Shown: positions 24,730 to 35,656 of the stretch, in pieces
Layout of the letters: each line of letters opens with the position of its first letter
Position numbering within the stretch: position 1 is the stretch's first letter
DNA from: Cavenderia fasciculata
Taxonomy: Eukaryota > Evosea > Eumycetozoa > Acytosteliales > Cavenderiaceae
Assembly (NCBI RefSeq): GCF_000203815.1
Contig: NW_004457729.1
Coordinates: forward strand, 3,224,674-3,288,673
Direction: 5' to 3'
DNA length: 64,000 nucleotides
Program-made: the position numbers and the translations under genes
Notes under the pieces: generated by a model
The model's database searches: none
Seen by the model: the letters and a program-made list of their open reading frames with translations, nothing else
Told to the model about the DNA's origin: nothing

Positions 24730-25460
24730 TTTGAAAAGAGAAAAGAGTTAATCGATCAGCAGGTAGTGAGTGGTGTGTCTAGCAATCAATTGTGTATGTG
24801 TGAGCGAGTGTGAGTGTTTATCTTGAATTAACGATGGTGAACATGAATTGAATTGAATATGAATAAAAGTGATGAGGGGAGGGGAGGGGAGGGGAGCTAT
24901 GATACAAAGGACTTGAATGAATATTATCTCGAGGGAGGAAAGAAAATAATACAAATAGATAGATAGAGATAGATTCAAGTTGAAGAAAAAGAAAAAGAAA
25001 TAAACAAGTGAGAGAGACAAGAAGAACCAACAAACTTGCTTGTGGTGAAAAAGAGGTTATGAATGATTGGTGTGGTGGGCTCTTAGGAGGTTTAATCGAG
25101 ATTGAAAAGAAGGCTTTGATGCATTGTTGAGGACACCCACAAAAAAACAACTCATTGTTGTGGTTTTAAAAAAAGATAATTTACCCGACAAAGTTGGCAA
25201 AAAATCTTTTAATCTTTGGATCAGATATTCATTGGAATCTCTCTCTTCCATGGTGCTAAAAAACAAGGTTTAAACAGAGATGGTACAGAATCAGAAAAAT
25301 GATACTTTTTAAAACATACAATACAATAGTATTTCTTTCTTTTATTTGTATTATTATTAATGTATCAAAAAAAAAAAAATGTGTGAAAATGGTTATTATT
25401 ATTATATGCTATCCATCTATCTATCTCTCTATCTTGAGTTGAAAATTGTATTGTCTTGTC
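24730..25460. other. RasGEF upstream region and 3' end of the next gene
   Basis: Contains a G-run element (24876-24894) and a minus-strand mini-ORF at about 25184-25251 (MEERDSNEYLIQRLKDFLPT...) preceded by a polypyrimidine-AG acceptor-like site and followed by a GTAAAT donor-like site. It looks like an internal exon but cannot be joined in frame to the RasGEF start; it could lie in a 5' UTR or belong to an unseen small gene. Confidence 0.4.
24876..24894 (+). repeat. G-quadruplex-type run (GGGGA)3GGGG
   Basis: Four runs of four G separated by single A, the tightest possible G4 pattern, in an otherwise AT-rich genome, about 150 bases upstream of the RasGEF ATG and on the strand opposite its transcript. 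Confidence 0.85.
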
Positions 25461-27911
25461 TTATTCATAAGGATTGGAAGTTGTTGGTTTTGACATTTTG
25501 GTTGGTTGAGTAAAAAATTGAATATCGTCTTGAGATAGTGAACGTTTTTTAATTGGTATAAAAGAGGAAGAAGATGGATTATTAAATTGTTGTTGGTGTT
25601 GTTGATGTTGATTATTATATGGATTACCACCCATCGGTGATGGACTGACATTAATATTTAAAAGTTTGGATGATGAGTTTGATAAACCACCATTGCTATT
25701 GTTATTATTATTGTTGTTTTGTTGTTGTTGATTTCCTAAATTAATATTTATACATGGTTGACCTGAAAGAATTTCCTTGGACAACTTTCTAGTGATATTT
25801 GAAAAATTTTGGAAACTGTTTCTACGTTCACAAAAGAGTGTGTCATCCAACTCGTACGACAAACCAAGACTATTCTTGCGATCAATGTCCAAGAGATAAC
25901 TGTTCTTTCGTGAGTCGAGTCCGAATGAACCAGAGATACTACCAACTCCTCCAACTCCTCCGATTCCTCCTGATGAACTTGGGAACCAGATACTATTCTT
26001 TCGATCAGTCTCCCAGAAACTGTCGACCGAGTTCTTTTTGATGAGACTTTCCTTGCGGTTGGGTCCGATTCCAAACCCTGGGTGTGCCATGTTTAGCATA
26101 CCCGATGTGGATGAGGAGGCAGTCGACATGGGTGGAGGTGGTACAATGGCACTGGGTGCCGATGTTGTTGGTAGGATGTTGATCGTTGGTGGACTGTTGT
26201 CGGGTGGAGTGCTGTTATTGCTGTTGTTGTGGTGGTGCTGGTGTGCAGCAGATCCATGTTGGGGTGTCGATGTCGCCGAGGTGTTACTAACCATCGAAGG
26301 TGAGACTGAATAGTCAAACGTGTTGTATCTCAGTGACAGTGGAGTTATTGTCACATTTACTTTGACTTCTGGTTCTTGTCCAGTAGAAGAAGAAGTAGAG
26401 GTATTGGTTGATGGTTGAGATTGAGGATCGCAAATAGGAACAACCAAAGAAGAATCTTGGTGTTGGTGAGGGTGATGGGGGTGACTGTGCAATAAAGTTG
26501 ATGGCGTATTTTTACATGATGATGCATTGACAAGTGAATGATGGTGACGAGTATTATCCTCTGATCCCGACGAAGACGAAGATGATGATGATGATGACGA
26601 TGACGACGAAGATGAAGAGTGGATCAATACATTTGGATTAGTAGTGACGTTGATTGATGAAATGGGTGTATTTGTATTGGATGATGGTGTCGAAGATGAT
26701 AATGACGATGTTTGTATTGGTACCACAACTACTAAAGCAGCTGAAGCAGCAGCGGCAGCAGAAGAAGAATTATCCTTATTATTTACATTTGTTTTATCAT
26801 CTGTATTATTATTATTATTGTTGTTGTTTGATTCCTTTGATTTTGATTTCTTTGTTGATTTCTTTTTAGCTGGTTTTTCCTTTTCAGCTGCTGCTGCAGC
26901 TGCTTTAGTTTTCTTTGATCTAGATGATTTGGTTGAGGTGGTTGTAGAGGTGGTGGAGGTGGTTGTGGTGGTTGATGATTCCTTTGCTTCATCTTCTGTA
27001 GTTGGTGAGGATGCAACTTGCTGTTGCTGTTGTTGTTGTTGTTGCATCAGCTGTGCCTGTCGCTGTTGGATGTGTTGTTTTAGGTGTTGAGGTATATTAT
27101 TAGTGTTAAAGAGATATAGACCATCAGAAGCAACGGGCTCCCCTCTATTTACAATCTTTAAACGATCAACCAATGCAGGACTTTGATAAAGAAAGTTGTA
27201 GAAATTCATCGCCACATTGCTCATCTTTGGTCCACCCCCAGCTCCAACTCCACCACTACCATTCATACTATTAAACATTGGTGTACTATTGTTGGAAGAA
27301 GGTGCACTCATGTCTTGTTGTTGCTGTCCACCGCGAGATGGCATTGTATTTTGATAGGATACGTTGGTTGCAACGTGGATATTTGGCTGTTGTTGTTGTG
27401 CGCCATTGTAAATAGGTCTGCCTGTATTGACGGCAGCAGTGTTGGATGAAGAAGAAGGGGTATGGGCTGATGGCGCGCCAGCACCTCCATTCAAATAGTA
27501 CCCCTGTTGGTATTGTTGTTGTTGCTGTGAAGAGATGAATTGAGGAGATGGAACCATCATTTGAGGAGTGGTCGGTCCGACAACAGGTGGTTGTTGTTGG
27601 TTTGCATATACGCTCTTTTGGTACTCTTGAAGCGATCCAATTGACGTTGGTGCATAAGAATATGATGCCAACATGTTGTTTGTCGATGTTTGTTGTTGTG
27701 AATCTGTTTGAGGTGAAGATGTTGTTTCTATAATATAATTACTTGCACTACTGTTGTTGCCAGTGGTGGTTGCTATAATTATGGGTTGTTGTTGTTGTTG
27801 TTGCTGTTGAGCTACTAAATTGCTATTGTTGTACTTTAGAATTGAAGTTGATTTGTTGTTGATATTATTATTGGAATTGGAATTGGAATTGGAATAATTA
27901 TTATAAACCAT
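25461..27911 (-). CDS. Q/S/N-rich protein with clustered RKNS kinase motifs
   Basis: A single-exon frame of 816 residues. Most is low complexity: poly-Q, poly-S, poly-N, T-rich and a K/A-rich block (KKTKAAAAAAEKEKPAKKK) that looks like a nuclear-localisation or DNA-binding basic patch. Two parts are not low complexity. Around residues 232-275 is MNFYNFLYQSPALVDRLKIV and NRGEPVASDGLYLFN. Around residues 615-710 is a series of basophilic phosphosite motifs (RKES, KKNS, DRKNS, SRKNS, DRKNS, ERRNS) spaced 7-40 residues apart, and KKRSLSQDD near the C-terminus. These fit PKA/AGC-kinase and 14-3-3 sites. I do not recognise the family; a regulated nuclear protein is inference. The 3-kb upstream non-coding region suggests complex regulation. 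Confidence 0.8.
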   Translation of the reverse strand: MVYNNYSNSNSNSNNNINNKSTSILKYNNSNLVAQQQQQQQQPIIIATTTGNNSSASNYIIETTSSPQTDSQQQTSTNNMLASYSYAPTSIGSLQEYQKSVYANQQQPPVVGPTTPQMMVPSPQFISSQQQQQYQQGYYLNGGAGAPSAHTPSSSSNTAAVNTGRPIYNGAQQQQPNIHVATNVSYQNTMPSRGGQQQQDMSAPSSNNSTPMFNSMNGSGGVGAGGGPKMSNVAMNFYNFLYQSPALVDRLKIVNRGEPVASDGLYLFNTNNIPQHLKQHIQQRQAQLMQQQQQQQQQVASSPTTEDEAKESSTTTTTSTTSTTTSTKSSRSKKTKAAAAAAEKEKPAKKKSTKKSKSKESNNNNNNNNTDDKTNVNNKDNSSSAAAAASAALVVVVPIQTSSLSSSTPSSNTNTPISSINVTTNPNVLIHSSSSSSSSSSSSSSSSSGSEDNTRHHHSLVNASSCKNTPSTLLHSHPHHPHQHQDSSLVVPICDPQSQPSTNTSTSSSTGQEPEVKVNVTITPLSLRYNTFDYSVSPSMVSNTSATSTPQHGSAAHQHHHNNSNNSTPPDNSPPTINILPTTSAPSAIVPPPPMSTASSSTSGMLNMAHPGFGIGPNRKESLIKKNSVDSFWETDRKNSIWFPSSSGGIGGVGGVGSISGSFGLDSRKNSYLLDIDRKNSLGLSYELDDTLFCERRNSFQNFSNITRKLSKEILSGQPCININLGNQQQQNNNNNNNSNGGLSNSSSKLLNINVSPSPMGGNPYNNQHQQHQQQFNNPSSSSFIPIKKRSLSQDDIQFFTQPTKMSKPTTSNPYE

Positions 27912-28864
27912 TTGTTGAGTTTTGTTTGATATTCATTTGTTGTTTAAGCAATAGTAATAGTAATAGTAAGTAGTATTGTTTGTTTGTTTGTTTATGGTCA
28001 AATAGATTTGATAATAATAATAATAATTGGGATAAAAAAAAATAATTAGTATTGTTTGTTTGTTTGTTTGCTTGTTTGTTTGTGATATATTATATTATAT
28101 ATGTTTTAAGTGGTTGAGAAGAACAACAAGGAGAAAGTCTACTCTCCTTCCTCCCAATATATTATATTGCTTCACTAACATCAAAACAACGTTATCAATG
28201 CAACGTTGGGAGGGGGTATAGCATAGTGTTGAGTGGGGTGAATAAATAAATATGTTGTGTTGTGTGAATTTGAGTTTTTAGCGTAGAACAGAGACAAGGG
28301 ATAACAACAAACAGAAGAAAATGTGGGTGTGTATGTATGTTATCTATGTACACAAGATAGAACAAAGGGATATAGGGTATAGCCAAACCATAACAATAGA
28401 TTGATTGGTGAAGTTGAGCTTACTCTCTCTCTTTCTCTCTATATTATTTCTTTTCTGCCTGATATTCTGTTTTGTGTTTTACCTTCCAACTACTATACCC
28501 TTATACTACGCTCGAGTACAATTGGTCGGGAATTGGGTGCAAACAGATGATGGAGAGTGGTGGGTGTGGTAATAATAATGGAGAATGGCAGGGTCGGTTA
28601 AATAGAGAGTCATCCTATGAAGCACGCCCCTTCATCGACATATCTACATGATATATAGAGTTTCAATGTACCATTTGTAGCAATTGTCATAGTGGGGCGT
28701 ACCCTATTTATAAAGCCCGCACCCGTCCGCCAGCCATGTGCGCCCACCCACAACCAAATAAACAAATCATTCAATCATCATAATCTGACCATGGCGAGGT
28801 TGTGGGGGGTGGTGTGGAGTGGGCAATGTTTATTTCCTTCTTGAGCATCGAAGAAGGAATGGAG

Positions 28865-28876
28865 AGTGACGTCACT
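28865..28876. promoter_or_regulatory. CRE-type palindrome AGTGACGTCACT
   Basis: A 12-bp perfect palindrome with the TGACGTCA core bound by bZIP (CREB/ATF-like) factors, in a GC-richer island about 950 bases upstream of the Q-rich gene's ATG. Confidence 0.6.
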
Positions 28877-28969
28877 TTGTTGTTGCAAGCTTGATGATGT
28901 GTTGATGCTGCTTCTACATGTACCTACATACTGGTTGTGGAGCTGGTGGTGGGTGTACATTGTATAACG

Positions 28970-28993
28970 AAGACATATTTATAAATATGTCTT
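28970..28993. repeat. 24-bp perfect palindrome
   Basis: Each 12-base half (AAGACATATTTA and its complement) meets at 28981/28982 with no spacer. It could be a cruciform or a binding site for a dimeric factor. Confidence 0.85.
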
Positions 28994-30561
28994 TTCTTCT
29001 ATATATATATTGCTGCTGTTATGTATTATTGTATATATATATATATATATATATGTTGTACGAAGAAGAAGGAATATGTATCGACTAAGGTGTAGTGTGT
29101 GCAACTTTGCGACCCGCCTTGATGATGCTGTACAGACACGGAGACAGATTCTTTCCTTTATTGTAACTACTACTGGGTTGATAAGAAGAGGAAGAAGAAG
29201 AACAGATTTAAAGATTATCGCAAAAAAAAGATAGTAATGGGCAAAACAGGGAGGTTGTCAAATATTTGATTGCTTTGCAAAAGCTCTCGTTGTTTGTGGG
29301 TTGGTGAGAAAGAGAGGGATAGAAGCTTTGCTTAGCGTAGTGAGTGCGGAAATAACTTTTTAAAAGTCGACGAACGAAATGACTTACCAAAAAAGGGGTT
29401 GGTTTATTTCTGTTGAAAAAATATCTTTGTGTGGGCACCTATCGTAGCCTGGCTAATATTAACCTACTAAACTACTAAAACTCTACACTCTAACTGGTAA
29501 CTAGTAAAGTAACAAGAGTACTAACTAATAATAATAATAATAAAAACTTGAATAAAAAATAAAAAATACTACAATAATTTAAATTTTAATGGTTGGGTGG
29601 TCAATGGAAATGAGAGTTATCCAAAGAGATTGGATTCCTCACCAAAGTAAAAAAAAAAAAAAAGTATTTAAAATAAAAATAAAAAAAAAGGTATTTTTTT
29701 TAAAAATATATTAGTTTCCTTTTTTTTTGTTGGAATTTGAAATAAATAATTTAAATTTTATGATACTTGATAAGGAGAGAGAGGAGAGGAGAGGAGAGGA
29801 AGTATACTTTTGTTTGACAGTCAAATACCCACACACTCTCACCACACTCTCATCATTTTTTTAACATGATCCAGCCGACATCGGCACATCACCATCCTCC
29901 TCCTTCTCCTCTTCCTTCTCACTTGAATTAATTAATTTAAGTGATGTGTATTATGAATCTATCTATAGTTTTTTTTATTGCCATATTTGTTATCTCTCTC
30001 TCTTTCTTTTTGTCTGTCACACACACACATACATTATTGTTGTTGTTGTTGTTGTCCGACCCACACCCAATCATTTATTCATTATATGCGTGCTCAGCAG
30101 GTGGTGAGGAGGGACGGACAGACGGAACATCTTGTGTTTCGTATTATCTTTTGAATAAGACACTTCTGACATTAATTCCTATTCCTTCTACCTTCTTCTT
30201 TCCACCTTACCTTCTACCTTGTTATTTATACAATTGTATTGAATCGAGATCGAATAAATAATAAGGTATTCAATCAACACGCACATACACACATACATAT
30301 AATATATTAAAGTGATAGATAAGATGCTAGATAGAGAGATACATCATACGATCGATATTCTGCTTTGTTTGTCTATTTATATCAGCCGATTTAAATATTT
30401 ATATCCTTTTTAATTTATATATTGCCGACAGTTGTGTGACTGACTAACTAGCCAATTCGCTTGCTCGTAATTGTTAATATAAGGTAATATGCTATCCGTC
30501 ATCATAATAATGCTATACTCTATTTGACTGCTAAATTATTATTCCAGTTTCTAGCTATTGA

Positions 30562-30577
30562 ATTCGGACGTCCGAAT
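30562..30577. repeat. 16-bp perfect palindrome ATTCGGACGTCCGAAT
   Basis: GC-rich core GGACGTCC inside AT-rich DNA, about 470 bases upstream of the AIF-like ATG; a candidate dimeric transcription-factor site. Confidence 0.8.
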
Positions 30578-31048
30578 ACTATCTATCTCTTTCATGTACA
30601 TGACGATTAATAATCACGAATCTTGAATAGGAGGTGGACGTGTTGTCTTGCTCCTACGTTGATGGAATTAATGCATTGGCAGCTGATACGTTTGTTGGGG
30701 TCACAGGTCCTGATTTTTTTTTTTTTTGAATAGCGAACCGTTGGCGTATGTGAATCAAGTCTGCCTCTTCTGGTTCAAACATAAACGAACTTCGAATTAA
30801 TTCCCGAGACAAAGGGAAGAGCTAGAAGGCCAACTTCAAGAATAGACAACAGACATCAATAGATTAGTTATAAATGTAGAATGTTTTAAGCAACCAAAGC
30901 AATTGCTTTTTTTAAAAGAGATCACTTTATACACAACATTCACAATTCTATTTATTTATTCAAACACACACTTCTACTCGTTCAAACAAACAAACACGAT
31001 ATTTATTTATTTTTATAATTATATAATATATTATATTTAGTTTAGTAT

Positions 31049-32290
31049 ATGTCATTTAATTATCAATCCTATCCTTATTATTATTATTATCTATCAGCTA
31101 TTGTAGTTTCTATTATTATCATACCTATCACAAAATATATCATGTCTTCATCATCAACATCGACATTGGGAGAAAAGAAAAAGGTTGTAATTATCGGAGG
31201 AGGATACGGTGGTGTCACATTGGCAGCCGAGTTGGATGCCAAGTTTGATGTGACATTGGTTGAAAAGAGACCATTCTTTTTCCATAATGTGGCTGCTCTG
31301 CGTTCGGCCGTCGAGCCAGAGCTCCTCAAAAAGGTGTTCCTCTCATACGATAGTCTTCTCAAAAAGGGTCGTGTCATTTACCAGACTGCCACCGAGATTG
31401 GTCCCAACCGCATTGCATTGGGCAATGGCGAGGAGATTGTCGGCTTTCACTACTTGGTCATTGCAACAGGCACCAACAATATGACTCCATTCAAGTCGCC
31501 ACTTGAACTGGCCTCGGTCACACCATACTACACATCGCTCAAAGAGAATATTGGCCGTGCCACCAAGGTGCTCATCGTCGGAGGTGGAGCTGTGGGCGTG
31601 GAACTAGCTGGCGAGATTGCCACTGATTTCAAGGGCAAGTCAATCACTATTGTACACAACCAAGAACGTTTGGTACACCCCAATGTCGGCGACAAGTTTA
31701 ACAAGCAGCTTGGCCAGAAACTCAAAAAGATGGGTATCACCACCATGCTCTCTACGTCGATCGCAATCCCCGACACTGTCATTGCCGCACGTAACAATCA
31801 AGAAACATATCCATATAATGTCGAACTCAAGACTTATGACACTGACAAGGGTCCAGTTGAAGCCGACCTCGTGTTTTGGAGTATCGGTAACAAGACAAAC
31901 AACGAGTATCTCCAAACTCACTTTGCCACACAATTGGATCAAGCTGGCCGTATCAAGGTCAATGGATCGCTGCAAGTAGAGGGTCACGACAATGTATTTG
32001 CTATCGGTGATATCACCAATGTCGACGAGCTCAAGACATCATACAATGCTGCCTACCACGCCGCCGTCGTCTCCAAGAATATCCAAGCACTCGAATCGAA
32101 AAAGAAATTGTCAGTTCACAAACCATCTGGTGTCATGATCAGTGTGTCGCTCGGTCGCAAGGATGGTATCACCCAACTACCAAACGGAATGATTCTCGGT
32201 GGATTCATGACAGCTGCCGTCAAATCAAAAGGATTATTTATTAGTCGATTTAAAAAGGCTTTAAATAATCCAAAAGAATTAACATTTTAA
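31049..32290 (+). CDS. FAD-dependent oxidoreductase, AIF/FSP1-like
   Basis: An intronless frame of 413 residues in the AIFM2/NDH-2-like family, which moves electrons from NAD(P)H through FAD to quinones or other acceptors. Seen: FAD-binding VVIIGGGYGGVTLAAEL near residue 46, YLVIATGTN, the second dinucleotide fold VLIVGGGAVGVELAGEIA, and the FAD-closing VFAIGDITN. Residues 12-31 are hydrophobic (AIVVSIIIIPITKYI), so it may be membrane-anchored if translation starts at 31049; a second ATG at 31142 would give a soluble protein. It lacks the MATH/targeting regions of AIFM1. Codons are strongly C/G-ending in the 5' half, suggesting high expression. Confidence 0.92.
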   Translation: MSFNYQSYPYYYYYLSAIVVSIIIIPITKYIMSSSSTSTLGEKKKVVIIGGGYGGVTLAAELDAKFDVTLVEKRPFFFHNVAALRSAVEPELLKKVFLSYDSLLKKGRVIYQTATEIGPNRIALGNGEEIVGFHYLVIATGTNNMTPFKSPLELASVTPYYTSLKENIGRATKVLIVGGGAVGVELAGEIATDFKGKSITIVHNQERLVHPNVGDKFNKQLGQKLKKMGITTMLSTSIAIPDTVIAARNNQETYPYNVELKTYDTDKGPVEADLVFWSIGNKTNNEYLQTHFATQLDQAGRIKVNGSLQVEGHDNVFAIGDITNVDELKTSYNAAYHAAVVSKNIQALESKKKLSVHKPSGVMISVSLGRKDGITQLPNGMILGGFMTAAVKSKGLFISRFKKALNNPKELTF

Positions 32291-32403
32291 ATTAATAAAT
32301 TAATAAATAAATAAATACGAATTATTTAATTATATATAAAAAGTAAAAATTAAAAGGATATTGTTTATTTTAAATTATTGATATTGATATTAAATATTTA
32401 ATA

Positions 32404-33792
32404 TTAAACAATTTTAAAATAATCTATCAAGTCTTGATCCATTGAATCTATTATTGGAAACCATCCTACTGGTTTGACAAACATTATATGGTATTGAATT
32501 GCATCACGGTAAAAATGACGACTTTCATATATTTTTTTTCCTTGCTTTTGTAACAATTCTTTGTCGAAAATACTGTTGAGGAAATCAATAATTTCCTGAT
32601 ACTTTTTCAAATGATATTCCTCGTCTTTATCGTCATCATCGAAAAGTCGGTAGCTTTCATACCTATACCATCTAGGTTTTGGATATGAAATATAATATAG
32701 TTGATTGATTCCATCATATTTTAGAAACTCTGGAAGTATTGTTTCAAGTGATCCACATTCAATGTTTTCATACAAATATCTAAAAGTTAAATAAAAAAGA
32801 ATAGAAAAGAATAGGTAGGTAAATATTTGATATGATTCAAATGGGTAGGTGGGTAATAAACATGTGGTACTACTTACTTTAATAGTTTTAAATTACCACT
32901 TCTAGAAGCCAAGGTAAGTATATCTGAACATGGATGATGAATTGTTTTTAATCTGGAGAGCAGATAGACAACAAAATCATAATGTCCATTGAAACATGCA
33001 ATATTGGCCATTTCATATGTGAAATATGGTCCGAATCCCTTGTCCAACAATATCTCGAGAAACTTGACGCTCCCATTCTTTGCTATTACTTCAAATTGAA
33101 TATATGATATCAAATAATCTGGTTGGAATTGATGATGATGATGATTGAACTTGTTGCTGAGAAGGTACTCGAAAATGAGTGCACTGTCCAGTATCGGTGG
33201 TTGAGAAGATGCTAAATATACATTTCGATCGTGATAGGTTGAATGGTAAGACGGAGAGTTTTCATGATTCGCTAGTGGTTCGAGAAAATATTGTACTACT
33301 TGCAGATTATTGGATTCGATGGCTGAAGACATCAGAGGAATGCCAATCTGGAGGGGGCAATCTTCTTCTTGTAAATATTGACAGGCAATATTCACACTTT
33401 TCATGTATTCGATAGCTCCGATGAACTTTGGTGCATCGTCTATGTACCAATTGTGATTAGATGCCAGAGCCGTCAAAAACCTCATAGAACATTCTGTTCC
33501 CTTGAGAGCATCGATTATTTTTTTGCATTCCTCCAAACCAAAGTACTTGTTTTGAATAATGGCATCTACAGTCTTGTAATTGTTTGGATAAATAGGTGTC
33601 ATTTGATCCTTGATTGATTGTTGATCATATCTTAACTTTTCAATGACCAACCTATCATACCCATTCTATCAATACATCTTTGAATCCATATGATATCTTC
33701 TTGCCCAATGTCTTGTGTATGATAGGTATTTGATTAAATATACTTCTAAAGAGATAAATATTTCTAAATGTCTTGAAAAATAGGTTGTCCAT
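32404..33792 (-). pseudogene. Atypical ankyrin-family paralogue A, frameshifted
   Basis: Exon 1 (32878-33792) and exon 2 (32404-32779) align along their whole length with the three intact neighbours. After ...GFKDVLIEW the frame hits stops; the family sequence continues at once in another frame (YDRLVIEK). Relative to the neighbours 14 bases are missing between two copies of GAATGGG (minus strand; collapsed copy at 33660-33666). Adding 14 bases restores the exon phase found in the neighbours. All else is open, including exon 2 (MYENIECGSLETILPEFL...), so the lesion is recent or is a sequence error. Confidence 0.8.
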
Positions 33793-34079
33793 ATTTTTTC
33801 TTTCTCTCTTTTTATCTCTCTCTCTCTTTTCGAATGAATAACAACTGATGATATATAATCGATTTAATGAATACCAGACCTCTTCCCTGAGGAAATAGAT
33901 CCACTTGAAAAAAACGCCATTTACCAAACCACCGAATAATTTTTGTTGATGCAAAGAGTCTTGCAACCTTTCTTGCTTTTTCTTTGACTTGACATCAATT
34001 TATTTTTCATCCAACAGTTCTTGATTGAAAAATATTTGTTTCTTTGTTTTTTGAATTATATCAAACAAACTATTTAAAA

Positions 34080-35453
34080 TTATTCCATTAATTCTTGATC
34101 GATTGAATCTAATTTTGGATACCATCCAGGAGGCTTCCCAAGCATTTTGTCAAGTGCTGTTACATCTGAGCAAAATTTTGAAGGTCCACATTTGCCTAAC
34201 CGATCTCCAAGCCTTTGTATCAACTCTTTGTCGAATATACCTTGAAGGAAATCAATGATTTCATCATACTTGGTTGTAATGTATGGAAAGTATAGCATTT
34301 CTGAGTAAAAAAAGATGGGTTCTGGTTCGGAGAAATAATAAAGTTTATCCGCTTCATTACATCTTATAAACATTGGAACGATTGATTCAAGTGATCCACA
34401 ATCTATTGATTTGTTTTCACATAAATATCTAAAAGTAAATAAATTAAATAAATAAAATAGAGAGTAAGTTAGTTAGCTATCTTGGGCTCCAAGTAGAGTC
34501 TATTTGATCAATGTAAATATTGATATAAATTAATTAATTATTTCAAACACATACTTTAATAATTTTAAATTACTACTTTTAGCAGCAAGTCCAAGTATAT
34601 TTGGAGATAGATGGGGTTTAATTTTAAATTTGTTGAGTAGATAGACAACCAAATCATAATGACCATTGTAACATGCAATCTCTAAAATGATTGGTGTTAT
34701 ATATTCTTCTATTACTGTGATGTTATGACCATTGTCCAACAATACTTGTATAGCTTTGTAGTGTCCATGCATTGCAATCGATCTGAAATTGATTGACCAT
34801 AGTCTGATTTCATCTTTATACTTTTTGACAATGTACTCAAAGATGAGTGTACTGTCTCGTTGAGTTGGTTGAACTGATGCCCAACCTACAGACTGAGCTC
34901 CAATTTTACCATAATGCTCTAGTTGTTCGTGTACATATGTAACGGCTTGTAGATTATTGGATTGAATAGTTGCTCTGATGAGATTGGTTGTGTAGAGAAA
35001 GGTTGATTCTCCTTGTTGTTGATTTAGGTTGCCAAGTTTAGTTTTAGTGTATTCAAATGCTTCAATTAGCTTTGATGCATCGTCTCTATACCATTGATGA
35101 TTCAAAGAAAGACTATCCAACAAAATGACAGAGCAATTTGTCTCTTTGGTCATCCTGAATATCTCTTTGAAATCATCAAATGCAAAGTACTTGTTTTGAA
35201 GTACACCATCTATTATATAATATTTATTGGAGTGAAGGAGTGACAATTGATCTTTAAGTGATTGTGGATACAATCTAAACTTTTCAATGATCAACCTATC
35301 ATACCCATTCTGTGTTGCCCAATCAAAAGGTACATCTTTAAATCTATATGATGTCTTCTTTTCTAAACTCTTGTGTATTTTAGTTACTTGATTAAATATA
35401 CATTTAAAGAGATAGATATTTCTAAATGTTAAATAAAATATATCATTATTCAT
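34080..35453 (-). CDS. Atypical ankyrin-family paralogue B
   Basis: Exons 34555-35453 and 34080-34428 encode 415 residues. It starts MNNDIFYLTFRNIYLFKCIF, the family's opening signature, followed by diverged ankyrin-like helix pairs (IACYNGHYDLVVYLLNKF; LGLAAKSSNLKLLKY). Exon 2 encodes a family-specific C-terminal region with a conserved CGSLE / YYFSEPEP / YDEIIDFLQGIFDKELIQ pattern that I cannot assign. Same intron position and phase as its neighbours. Function unknown. Confidence 0.85.
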
Positions 35454-35656
35454 TATTATATTATCTATCTCTCTCTCTCTTTATCTCTTTCTTTCTTTCT
35501 TTGCGATCTCTTGAATGATCGAGCTCAACCCCCTTGATATCTCTTTCAAAGTTTGAAAAAAGAAAATATATTATATTTTTTAATTTTTGCTTCCATGGGA
35601 AGAAGTTAAGTACAAGACAAGAACTCTTCCTTATCATTCTAAAATGTATACATGGT

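Larger units (their letters stand above)
27912..31048. promoter_or_regulatory. 3.1-kb divergent intergenic region
   Basis: It separates the Q-rich gene (-) from the AIF-like gene (+). I see no coding region; open frames are under 110 codons and repeat-driven. It holds TGTT repeats near 28000, GC-richer islands near 28550-28900 with GGGGCGTACCC and GTGGGTGTGG-like runs, and three perfect palindromes listed separately. Such long upstream DNA is typical of developmentally regulated dictyostelid genes (inference). Confidence 0.5.

Noticed and set aside
26644-27090. 148-codon plus-strand frame
   Set aside because: Antisense of poly-S/poly-N/poly-Q of the 816-residue protein.
29941-30261. 106-codon plus-strand frame with a hydrophobic start
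   Set aside because: Driven by CT, CA and TTG repeats, no family, no splice context; could not be supported as a gene.
33655-33966. Separate small gene upstream of ankyrin paralogue A
   Set aside because: It is the 5' part of paralogue A cut off by the 14-base deletion.
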